Assembly: GCA_964485855.1 (NCBI GenBank)
Contig: CAZAKI010000008.1
Coordinates: forward strand, 1-62,598
Source of the DNA: UBA993 sp964485855
Lineage (GTDB): Bacteria > Bacillota > Dethiobacteria > DTU022
DNA length: 62,598 nucleotides
Direction: 5' to 3'
Positions 25,588 to 33,135 of this stretch are shown here, piece after piece. The notes under the pieces were generated by a model. The model saw only the letters and a list, made by a program, of their open reading frames with translations. It made no database searches and was not told the origin of the DNA. Made by a program: the position numbers and the translations under genes. Each line of letters starts with the position of its first letter. Within the stretch, counting starts at the first letter, position 1.

Positions 25588-26625
25588 ATGCGTTCAAGTC
25601 AGGTGATTCATGTTGTCAGCTGTCATGCTGAAGGCGAAGTTGGAGATGTTATTGTCGGCGGAGTTGCTCCACCGCCTGGAGACACAATCTGGGAACAGTC
25701 CCGTTGGATTGCCCGTGATCAGCACCTGAGAAAAATGATGCTCAATGAACCGCGCGGTGGTGTTTTTCGCCACATTAATCTCCTTGTTCCTCCCAAGCAT
25801 CCCAAAGCTCAGATCGGTTGGATTATCATGGAACCTGAGGACACTCCACCGATGTCAGGCTCTAATTCCATCTGTGTCTCAACTGTGTTACTCGAAACAG
25901 GAATTATCCCGATGGAAGAACCGGAAACAAAGATGATTTTAGAGCCGCCGGGAGGCTTAATCGAAGTTGTGGCCAGCTGCAAGGCCGGAAAAGTAACCAA
26001 GGTAACAATCCGTAATGTTCCTTCCTTCGTGGATCAAACTAATGTCAAACTGGAAGTTGAAGGTATCGGCACGATGACTGTCGATACTGCTTATGGAGGA
26101 GACAGCTTCGTGATCGTAGATGCCAACACACTAGGTTTTCAACTAACAACCGATGAAGCGAGGGATCTTGTTGAATCGGGTATAAAAATAACCAATGCTG
26201 CCAATGAGCAGCTCGGTTTCAATCATCCTGAAAATCCTGACTGGAATCACATCTCGTTCTGTCAGATTGCAGCGCCCATATACAAGGAAAGCGGTAATCT
26301 GCTTGGACGTAATACTGTCGTTATTCAGCCGGGAAAATTGGATCGCAGCCCTACCGGAACTGGTTGTTCCGCCCGGATGGCTCTCCTGCATCATCAGGGG
26401 CTCTTACTGCCAGGAGAGCACTTTATCGGTGAGTCAATTATCGGTTCGCGTTTCCATTGTCAGATCGACTCTTTGACCAAGGTAGGTAAAAAGCAGGCTA
26501 TCTATCCTCTCATTTCAGGGCAGGCCTGGATTACAGGAACCCATCAGCATTTTCTGGATCCAACTGATCCATGGCCTGAAGGCTACCAGGTAGCCGATAC
26601 CTGGCCTAATCTAAAGAAGATCTAA
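25588..26625 (+). CDS. Proline racemase family protein (hydroxyproline epimerase / dehydratase-like)
   Basis: A 345-aa protein of the proline racemase superfamily, whose members racemise proline, epimerise 4-hydroxyproline at C2 or dehydrate trans-3-hydroxyproline. The two halves of the fold each carry an active-site loop. Here the first reads MSGSNSIC with Ser90 where racemases have Cys, and the second reads DRSPTGTGCSARM with Thr256 where racemases have Cys. Loss of both thiols argues against classical racemase chemistry; the second-site Thr is a feature of trans-3-hydroxyproline dehydratases. It begins 15 bases after the activase gene with AAAAGGAGG upstream, so it belongs to the second GRE operon and probably prepares or finishes its substrate. 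Confidence 0.85.
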   Translation: MRSSQVIHVVSCHAEGEVGDVIVGGVAPPPGDTIWEQSRWIARDQHLRKMMLNEPRGGVFRHINLLVPPKHPKAQIGWIIMEPEDTPPMSGSNSICVSTVLLETGIIPMEEPETKMILEPPGGLIEVVASCKAGKVTKVTIRNVPSFVDQTNVKLEVEGIGTMTVDTAYGGDSFVIVDANTLGFQLTTDEARDLVESGIKITNAANEQLGFNHPENPDWNHISFCQIAAPIYKESGNLLGRNTVVIQPGKLDRSPTGTGCSARMALLHHQGLLLPGEHFIGESIIGSRFHCQIDSLTKVGKKQAIYPLISGQAWITGTHQHFLDPTDPWPEGYQVADTWPNLKKI

Positions 26626-26659
26626 CTCATTTAATGACGTTGCCGTATACTGTTAAAAT

Positions 26660-27910
26660 TTATATCTGATGATTACATAATCTTCGCAACCTGTATATTA
26701 AGTAGGTAATTAAAAAGGCCGCTCCAAAAGCAATAACTATACCGGTAAAGTTCTCCATTAAATCAGGGTAGAATAAAAGCACCAGACCCATTACAATCAT
26801 AATTGAGCCGGCCAATAGTTTTAAGGTTCTCCCCTGCTCTTCACTGATCTTTGTCGAGCGCATTTTCAAGACAGCCAAAAGGAAAATCACAAGTTCATCT
26901 GCGAGGTAAACTATTATATACAGGACAAACAATATGCTGAAATAGCTAACATTAAGTTCCATTCCGGATATAATTGTGCTCCAGATGAATGGAAAACCAG
27001 CCGTACAGGGTAGCTCTACCAGAGCAATGCCCACTCCCATTACTGCAGTAGCCACAATCATCGGCAGGACCGAATCGGTATAAAATATTTTTCGAACCTG
27101 TTTATAAAATTTAGATTTGTGTTTTTCGGAGATTGAAAATGTCGGTCCTTCTTGATAAAAAAAGAAATCTTTAACACCGAATATACCAATAATTATTACG
27201 ATAACGGCTACTATGTTGCGGATCCAAAATAGTTGCGCTGCATAAATCATCACATTTAGGATACCCATGATAAAAACACCGTAAATGGTAGCGGTCACCA
27301 GAAGGAAGGTCAAACCGATTAATAAAATTCTTTTTCGTGATGCCGAATGAATAATAATCGCCAGCAGAAAGGTAAGCACAAAAAGTGAACAGGGGTTAAA
27401 ACCGTCAAGAAGGGCAATTACAACAGTGGTTAGTAAAATTGATGAATACTGAAGGTCTAATGCTCCGAAAAACGGTAGATTTATCAAAGAATCCCTGGCT
27501 GACTTATCTTTCAGTTCTAAAGAGACCTCGATAGTTTCCACCAGTTCATTTTGCACCGCCTGGGAAAACCCAAGCCAATATTGATTGTTGTAGACAATGG
27601 TTGGAAATCCCATCGCTTTTATTCCAAGCTCATCTCTAACCTGGTCGTATTTTTTTCTTCCCGCTTGGTCATCAAAGACTTCATAGATCAGGACTTCAAC
27701 CGGATATTTGTCAAAAAGCCCGATATGATCTTCAGGTTTGCTGCAAATCGGACAGTGGCCCCAAAAATAATAGATGACATTTTCTTTAATTACTTGTTCC
27801 GTTGCAGAATTTACAACGGTCGGAGTCACCGTAGCGAAACTCAAAAAAAGTAAGACAAAAATCAAAGTAATAATTATAAAGCGCAATCTAATGATCAATT
27901 CACTCCACAA
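26660..27910 (-). CDS. Thioredoxin-like domain fused to CcdA/DsbD-type membrane domain
   Basis: About 416 aa. An N-terminal hydrophobic segment is followed by a glutaredoxin/thioredoxin-like domain with active site HCPIC (about residues 52-56, in FWGHCPICSKPEDH) and the cis-proline motif GFPTIV. The second half has at least six membrane segments with FNPCSLF and ELPCTAGFP, the two cysteine motifs of CcdA/DsbD electron conduits. It likely carries reducing equivalents across the membrane to extracytoplasmic thiols. A TTG start is inferred and uncertain. It lies 21 bases downstream of livF on the same strand and converges on the proline-racemase-family gene; no cytochrome c genes are near, so a role in disulfide reduction seems likelier than haem maturation. 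Confidence 0.8.
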   Translation of the reverse strand: MWSELIIRLRFIIITLIFVLLFLSFATVTPTVVNSATEQVIKENVIYYFWGHCPICSKPEDHIGLFDKYPVEVLIYEVFDDQAGRKKYDQVRDELGIKAMGFPTIVYNNQYWLGFSQAVQNELVETIEVSLELKDKSARDSLINLPFFGALDLQYSSILLTTVVIALLDGFNPCSLFVLTFLLAIIIHSASRKRILLIGLTFLLVTATIYGVFIMGILNVMIYAAQLFWIRNIVAVIVIIIGIFGVKDFFFYQEGPTFSISEKHKSKFYKQVRKIFYTDSVLPMIVATAVMGVGIALVELPCTAGFPFIWSTIISGMELNVSYFSILFVLYIIVYLADELVIFLLAVLKMRSTKISEEQGRTLKLLAGSIMIVMGLVLLFYPDLMENFTGIVIAFGAAFLITYLIYRLRRLCNHQI

Positions 27911-27931
27911 TATAAAACTTTAAAAGATCTT

Positions 27932-28648
27932 TTACTCACCGAGATAGGCTTTCACAATACTTTCGTCTTTACTTAGCACATCTGCTGACCCTTCCATCAC
28001 TACCTCACCAGTTTCAAGCACATAACCGCGATCAGCCAACTTAAGAGCTGCCTTGGCATTCTGTTCAACCAACAAAACCGTCGTTCCATCATCATTGATC
28101 TGTTTGATGATATCCATGATTATCTGGACTAAAATTGGCGCCAAACCCATCGATGGTTCATCAAGCATTAGTACTTTTGGTTCAGTCATCAACGCCCGGC
28201 CGATCGCCAGCATCTGCTGTTCGCCCCCAGACAAAAACCCGCCCATCTGCTTGTGCCGCTCTTTCAGGACTGGAAATATCTCAAAGACTCGCTCAATTCT
28301 TTTTTGCCGTTCAACATTATCTTTCAATGTGAATGAACCAAGTTCTAAATTTTCGCGGACAGTTAGCTCTTTAAAGATCATACGGCCCTCAGGAACATGA
28401 ATTACGCCCATCTCCACAATCGCGTGCGGATGATCATAGGTGATGTCTTTGCCCATGAATTCTACCGCACCATTACTGGCAGGTACCAAGCTAGAAATTG
28501 TTTTCAGGGTAGTACTTTTACCCGCTCCATTGGAACCGAGTAAGGCCACAATTTCTCCTTCTTTAACTTCAAAGCTGATGCCGCGCAAGGCATAAATCTG
28601 TCCATAGCGTGTCTCTATATCTTTCAGTGCCAGTATTACCTTGCTCAT
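27932..28648 (-). CDS. livF: Branched-chain amino acid ABC transporter ATP-binding protein LivF
   Basis: ATPase of a high-affinity LIV-I type importer. Walker A GSNGAGKST, signature LSGGEQQMLAIGRALM and Walker B VLMLDEPSMGLAP identify a LivF-type ATPase; 238 aa is typical. It overlaps livG by four bases. The full set livK-H-M-G-F is present in order, so the importer is complete. Substrates may be leucine, isoleucine and valine, but LIV-type systems also take other amino acids, amides or urea, and the window does not settle this. Confidence 0.95.
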   Translation of the reverse strand: MSKVILALKDIETRYGQIYALRGISFEVKEGEIVALLGSNGAGKSTTLKTISSLVPASNGAVEFMGKDITYDHPHAIVEMGVIHVPEGRMIFKELTVRENLELGSFTLKDNVERQKRIERVFEIFPVLKERHKQMGGFLSGGEQQMLAIGRALMTEPKVLMLDEPSMGLAPILVQIIMDIIKQINDDGTTVLLVEQNAKAALKLADRGYVLETGEVVMEGSADVLSKDESIVKAYLGE

Positions 28649-29421
28649 ACGGCATCCTCCTCTTCCTTGCCTAAATAAGCTTCAATAACCCGGGGATTAT
28701 CCCTTACTTCGGTTGTTGTTCCTTCAGCAATTTTTGTTCCGTAATCAATTACGAAAATCTTCTCTGATATTTTCATTACCAATCCCATATCATGTTCGAT
28801 CAGGAAAATGGTAATCTTCCTTTCATCCCTGATCCGGGCGATCAGCTCAATTAACCTGGACTTTTCTTCCCGATTTAATCCGGCTGCCGGCTCATCAAGT
28901 AGCAGTAGCTTGGGTTGGGTAGCTAACGCCCTGGCCCATTCGACTCTTCGTTGATCTCCATAAGGCAGGTTTTTAGCCATGTAATTTTTCTTGTCCAAGA
29001 TCCCGACAAAATCAAGACATTCTTCGGCATAATCACGGATTCGTCTCTCTTCAGCCTGCTGAACTTTAGTACGCAACACTGCAGCAGTAAAGCCGGCACT
29101 GGTCCTACAGTGCATGCCTGACATTACATTTTCAATAACACTTAGTTGCTTGAAAAGCCTTAAGTTTTGAAAAGTACGAGCCATACCCTTGTAGGTAATC
29201 AGGTGCGGTTTCTTATTTAACAGGCTTTCACCTTGAAAAATCATATCGCCATCACTTGGTTTGTAAAATCCGGTAAGACAGTTGAAAACACAGGTTTTTC
29301 CGGCGCCGTTCGGCCCGATCAGACTACGGATAGAATTTTCCTCTATCGCCAGTGAAAGGTTGTTTACAGCACAAAGCCCACCGAAACGTAAAGTTAAATC
29401 GCGTATCTCCAGTAGCGCCAC
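28645..29421 (-). CDS. livG: Branched-chain amino acid ABC transporter ATP-binding protein LivG
   Basis: Second ATPase of the LIV-type importer, 258 aa. Walker A GPNGAGKT, a LivG-type signature region written here as LPYGDQRRVEWARALA (LivG often has YGxQRRLEIARAL rather than LSGGQ), Walker B LLLLDEPAAGLN and the switch His in LIEHDMGLVM. It starts 12 bases after livM and overlaps livF by four bases. LivF and LivG form the nucleotide-binding heterodimer under the LivH-LivM membrane pair. Confidence 0.95.
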   Translation of the reverse strand: MALLEIRDLTLRFGGLCAVNNLSLAIEENSIRSLIGPNGAGKTCVFNCLTGFYKPSDGDMIFQGESLLNKKPHLITYKGMARTFQNLRLFKQLSVIENVMSGMHCRTSAGFTAAVLRTKVQQAEERRIRDYAEECLDFVGILDKKNYMAKNLPYGDQRRVEWARALATQPKLLLLDEPAAGLNREEKSRLIELIARIRDERKITIFLIEHDMGLVMKISEKIFVIDYGTKIAEGTTTEVRDNPRVIEAYLGKEEEDAV

Positions 29422-29433
29422 AGCAACACCCCA

Positions 29434-30438
29434 TTATTTTTTGGTTGATATATATTGCCTTTCCGGCCAGATACCTTGTGGTCTGTAAAGCATTAGAACT
29501 AGCAGCACCGCGGCAAAAATAATCAGCCGGTACTGACCGATATCCCGTGATAGTTCTGGAAAAAGGGTTACAATGATTGCTCCCAGCACGACACCGGGTA
29601 TTTTTCCCATACCACCAAGCACTACGGCCAGCAGGATCATTACCGAATGAACAAACATGAACGAATCAGGCGAAATAGCAGTCATCTTAGCGGCAAAGAA
29701 AGATCCGGCTAATGCGCCAAAAGCCGAGCCAATAATAAAAGCATACAGTCTTGTTGACACTACGTTAATTCCCATTGCAGCTGCAGCATCCTCATCTTCG
29801 CGGATATACTGCCAAGCCCGGCCAAGCCTGGAATCATGAAGTCGGTAAGAAACAAATATCGCCATAATTGCCAGAATGAAGAACATATAATAAAAATGCA
29901 TGATCTGGTTCAACACAACTCCAAATAAAACCGGTCTTTCAATCCCAATTAAACCAACCGCACCACCGGTAATTCCAATGTTACGTACCGTAAACCTGAT
30001 AATTTCTCCGAATCCAAGGGTGACGATGGCCAAGTAATCTCCCCGCAACCTTAAGGTAGGCGCACCGATGGCCAGTCCGGCAATGATTGCCGCTACAATA
30101 CTAAAAGGTAAAGTTACCCAAAAATTTATTCCATAAGTAGCACTCATTATGCCGGTTACATAGGCGCCAACGGCAAAAAATGCGGCATAACCGAGATGCA
30201 GCAAGCCGGCAAAACCGACAATAATATTTAGCCCCAAGCAAACCACGACATAGAAAAACATGTTTGTCATAATTTCCTGCGTGAAACGACTCGACGTCAA
30301 AGGCAAGTATATCAGAAAAACCATGGTCAGAATTAAAACTGGGTAGCGCAACTTTTTATTGTCAAAAAGCTCAAAAAGCCTCTCAATTATATTTTCAAAG
30401 GGATTCATAACATTTGTTTTAAGTTTTGTTTCTGCCAT
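29434..30438 (-). CDS. livM: Branched-chain amino acid ABC transporter permease LivM
   Basis: Polytopic permease of 334 aa with about eight to nine hydrophobic segments. The LivM signature GYAAFFAVGAYVTG and the conserved loop GDYLAIVTLGFGEIIRF, plus the EAA-like GRAWQYIREDEDAAAAMGI, are present. It follows livH by six bases and precedes livG by 12. The N-terminal 35 residues before the first membrane segment are cytoplasmic and charged. Confidence 0.94.
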   Translation of the reverse strand: MAETKLKTNVMNPFENIIERLFELFDNKKLRYPVLILTMVFLIYLPLTSSRFTQEIMTNMFFYVVVCLGLNIIVGFAGLLHLGYAAFFAVGAYVTGIMSATYGINFWVTLPFSIVAAIIAGLAIGAPTLRLRGDYLAIVTLGFGEIIRFTVRNIGITGGAVGLIGIERPVLFGVVLNQIMHFYYMFFILAIMAIFVSYRLHDSRLGRAWQYIREDEDAAAAMGINVVSTRLYAFIIGSAFGALAGSFFAAKMTAISPDSFMFVHSVMILLAVVLGGMGKIPGVVLGAIIVTLFPELSRDIGQYRLIIFAAVLLVLMLYRPQGIWPERQYISTKK

Positions 30439-30444
30439 CTAGCG

Positions 30445-31362
30445 CTACATCCTTTCACTTTCTGCACGCCCCAGGATACCATTCGGCTTAAATATCAGGA
30501 ATAAAATAAGAAAGACAAATGAAAATACGTCTTTCCAGACCGTGCCGATAAAAGGTATCTGCGTGGAGAATGATTCAAGCAGCCCAAGCAGCAAACCACC
30601 CAGCATCGCGCCGGGAATAATACCGATCCCACCAATAACCGCTGCTGTAAAAGCTTTCAAACCGATTAAAAACCCCATGTAAAAGTGCACCGTACCATAA
30701 TAAACCCCAGCCATAATCCCGGCTGCTGCCGCTAAAGCCGAACCGACAAAAAATGTTACAGCAACGATCTGATAAACATTAATACCCATCAGCTGACAGG
30801 TATCACGGTCGAGAGAAATGGCCCTCATCGCTTTGCCGTACATGGTTCTGGTAATAAATTGGTGGAGGATAAACATCAGCAGCAAAGCTGCAATTAACAA
30901 AACCAATCGCGTTTCAGTCATCCTCAGAGCACCAATATAAAAACTATCATGAGTAAGACCGGTCCTGAATGGTTTATACTGGCCCTGGGTTAAAAGCATC
31001 ACCGTATTGTATAAGATCATTGAAACAGCCAGGGCAGTAATTAAGATCGATAGACGAGGCGCTTTTAACATCGGACGGTAGGCAACCCTTTGGATTAGAA
31101 CCCCCAGCAGACCAACCAGTAACATGCTGATCATCAGGGCTATCACTATACCAAACCAGGTGTTACCAATAGACATATCGGCAAAATACGATAGAGCTAC
31201 CAGGCCAACAAAAGCACCGCTCATATAGATATCAGCATGAGCAAAATTCAGCAGCTTAATAATACCGTAAACCATGGAATATCCAATTGCAACAAGCCCA
31301 TAGAATGAACCAATTAGTAAGCCATTAAACAGCTGCTGTAGAAATATTTCCCAGAATGTCAT
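30445..31362 (-). CDS. livH: Branched-chain amino acid ABC transporter permease LivH
   Basis: Permease of 305 aa with about eight membrane segments. LivH hallmarks are GLVAIGYSMVYGIIKLLNFAHAD near the N-terminus (given in part), the loop GKAMRAISLDRDTCQLMGIN that contacts the ATPases, and GGIGIIPGAMLGG. A 30-base perfect palindrome separates it from livK upstream, which probably allows more binding protein than permease to be made. Confidence 0.94.
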   Translation of the reverse strand: MTFWEIFLQQLFNGLLIGSFYGLVAIGYSMVYGIIKLLNFAHADIYMSGAFVGLVALSYFADMSIGNTWFGIVIALMISMLLVGLLGVLIQRVAYRPMLKAPRLSILITALAVSMILYNTVMLLTQGQYKPFRTGLTHDSFYIGALRMTETRLVLLIAALLLMFILHQFITRTMYGKAMRAISLDRDTCQLMGINVYQIVAVTFFVGSALAAAAGIMAGVYYGTVHFYMGFLIGLKAFTAAVIGGIGIIPGAMLGGLLLGLLESFSTQIPFIGTVWKDVFSFVFLILFLIFKPNGILGRAESERM

Positions 31363-31381
31363 CTGCTCACCTCATAAGAAT

Positions 31382-31411
31382 TTACAGGCCTGGTTATAAC
31401 CAGGCCTGTAA
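31382..31411 (-). repeat. 30-bp perfect palindrome (intercistronic hairpin) between livK and livH
   Basis: Two 15-base arms, TTACAGGCCTGGTTA and its exact complement, with no spacer; as RNA it folds into a hairpin of about 13 pairs with a four-base loop. There is no U-run on the minus strand after it, so it is not a plain terminator. Such hairpins after binding-protein genes usually protect the upstream mRNA or partly terminate, giving excess binding protein. Confidence 0.75.
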
Positions 31412-31430
31412 TCTTGAATCTTTCAATCTA

Positions 31431-32603
31431 TTATTCAGCCAGAGCCCATCTGCCATCCTTGGCAACCAGGATCACAAAGTTACTTCTACCCAAAGTGTTT
31501 TGCGGGGTGAAGAAGATTGGTCCTGTCAGTTTCTCAAATGAATCAGTTGCAGCCAGGGCAGCTTTAACTGCTTCACCGTCGAAAGAACCAGCTCTTTCAA
31601 TCGCATCCATCAGCAGGTAGGTAGCATCATACATCAAACCGGCATAAGCACCCGGTTCACGCGGGAACATCTCATTATAGCCGCTGATAAAATCTTGGGC
31701 CGCCGGCAAGAAATCAACTACCGGCGGTGCGGTGCAGTATACTCCTTCTGCATCCGGACCGGCCAGATCAATTAATTCCTGGGCACTGGAACCGTCACCA
31801 ACCATAATCACACCTTCATAACCATTCTGACGCAGCTGCATAATTAACAATGAGCCAAGTCCCTGATAGGCAGTCCAGTAAACACCATCAGGATTGGCCG
31901 ACATAATTTTGGTAACAACAGCAGAGAAGTCCTGGGTTCCGGTCTCAACCCGGTCTTCGGTTAAAACGGCATGACCGGCAGCTTCCCATGCAGCTTTGGT
32001 CTGATCTTTTAGGTCAACTGAGAAAGCTGAACCATCGTCCACCAGTGAAATGGTATCAACGCCAAGACTTTCAAACCATTCAAGAGCCTTTGCAGCCTGG
32101 GCGTCACCAGTGCTGTTGATCATGAAAGCCCACCCGGGGTTTTCATCAATCAAAGTGGTAGCATTTGAAGCAGCAACCACAAAGGGAATACCTGCATCAC
32201 CATAAAGCTTCAGGGTAGGCAGGGTTGCACCTGAGCAGTAACCACCGACTACACCAAAGACCTCTTCCGAGATCAATTTGCTGGCGGCAGCAGTGGCCAT
32301 TGATGGATCGCAACCGTCATCACCGGTACTGGTAACGATTTTGTAGCCAAGGACTCCTCCGGCAGCATTAATTTCTTCGACAGCCAACAGCGCAGCATTT
32401 TCCATATCAACACCGTCTGCAGCTTCCGAACCGGTAGTTGGGACCATGATCCCTAAGAGCATTTCGCCTTCAAATTCACCGGCTGGCTCATCACCTGTCG
32501 CCTCTTCATCCGGTGCTTCATCCGGCTGAGCACAACCGAAAACACCAAACATTACAAAAACCAATACCAATAGCAATACCAAAATACCTTTTTGCTTAAA
32601 CAA
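31431..32603 (-). CDS. livK: Branched-chain amino acid ABC transporter substrate-binding lipoprotein LivK
   Basis: Periplasmic-binding-protein-like lipoprotein of 390 aa. The signal peptide ends at a lipobox FGVFGC, so Cys24 would be lipidated and anchored to the outer face of the membrane. An acidic linker (DEAPDEEATGDEPAG) is followed by the type I receptor-ligand domain: LLGIMVPTTGSEA, GGYCSGATLP and VAASNATTL. It uses a TTG start with GAGGAGG upstream. It is the first gene of the livKHMGF operon. Confidence 0.92.
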   Translation of the reverse strand: MFKQKGILVLLLVLVFVMFGVFGCAQPDEAPDEEATGDEPAGEFEGEMLLGIMVPTTGSEAADGVDMENAALLAVEEINAAGGVLGYKIVTSTGDDGCDPSMATAAASKLISEEVFGVVGGYCSGATLPTLKLYGDAGIPFVVAASNATTLIDENPGWAFMINSTGDAQAAKALEWFESLGVDTISLVDDGSAFSVDLKDQTKAAWEAAGHAVLTEDRVETGTQDFSAVVTKIMSANPDGVYWTAYQGLGSLLIMQLRQNGYEGVIMVGDGSSAQELIDLAGPDAEGVYCTAPPVVDFLPAAQDFISGYNEMFPREPGAYAGLMYDATYLLMDAIERAGSFDGEAVKAALAATDSFEKLTGPIFFTPQNTLGRSNFVILVAKDGRWALAE

Positions 32604-32905
32604 TTACTATGACCTCCTCTAATTTGATTTTGCTCCGCTTGTCTGCTTATATCGAGCAGCACTATTGTGAGCAGGTAAAGCAAATTTAGATCAAATTGCC
32701 TCTTTTCTTTCCGCTGCTATCAACCCGTTAAGCAAGTCTTTTCAAGTAAATAAGCAGCTTATCTATTTTGCTTTCCACCTCCTTTTCAAGTTTCTGATTA
32801 AACATATTATCATGCTCAATAATCAAACCCTGAGCATGATTTTTTTATTCTCTTTTTTATACAGAAAATCCTTTAAAAGAATTTTAAGATTCAATAAATA
32901 ATTAG
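32604..32905. other. Intergenic region upstream of livK
   Basis: About 300 bases without a convincing gene. It holds the livK ribosome-binding site, several CTGCTTAT / ATAAGCAG repeats that could pair, a good Shine-Dalgarno-like AAGGAGG without a sensible start codon behind it, and a hairpin with 10-base arms ATCATGCTCA (32809-32818) and TGAGCATGAT (32831-32840). I found no clear sigma-A promoter and no known riboswitch. Confidence 0.4.
32809..32848 (+). terminator. Hairpin followed by a T-run on the plus strand
   Basis: Arms of ten perfect base pairs with a 12-base loop are followed on the plus strand by TTTTTTTATT. As a terminator it would act on plus-strand transcripts, yet both neighbouring genes are on the minus strand. 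It may block antisense transcription toward moaD, or act as a minus-strand hairpin after moaD that lacks a U-run. Confidence 0.4.
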
Positions 32906-33103
32906 TTAGCCGCCGGCAATCAAGTGATGGGCGTGAACTTCAGCCTCATCCGGGACTTTAAATTCTGACCACTTTTTCTGCTGCACTACTTCACCGTTAA
33001 CCCTGACTATAATTTTGGGAAAAGTGTAATTCATTTTAGCTAAAGCTTTCGCAACGGTTAAACCTTCTTCCCACTCGATATGATTGCCATTTATTGTAAT
33101 CAC
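32906..33103 (-). CDS. MoaD/ThiS-like sulfur carrier protein
   Basis: A 65-residue beta-grasp protein ending in the C-terminal Gly-Gly (HHLIAGG) that is adenylated and thiocarboxylated in sulfur carriers. It lies 32 bases downstream of the aldehyde oxidoreductase gene, the usual place for the MoaD paralogue that helps build the tungstopterin cofactor. GTG start with GAGGAGC upstream. ThiS is an alternative, but no thiamine genes are present. Confidence 0.8.
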   Translation of the reverse strand: MITINGNHIEWEEGLTVAKALAKMNYTFPKIIVRVNGEVVQQKKWSEFKVPDEAEVHAHHLIAGG

Positions 33104-33135
33104 CTTCTACTGCTCCTCGAGACTAGATTGTCAAA

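Noticed and set aside
32709..32790. Leader peptide rich in Leu/Ile upstream of livK (VESKIDKLLIYLKRLA)
   Set aside because: The only start codon, GTG, directly abuts the AAGGAG site, no competing terminator hairpins follow, and the frame is too short to trust.
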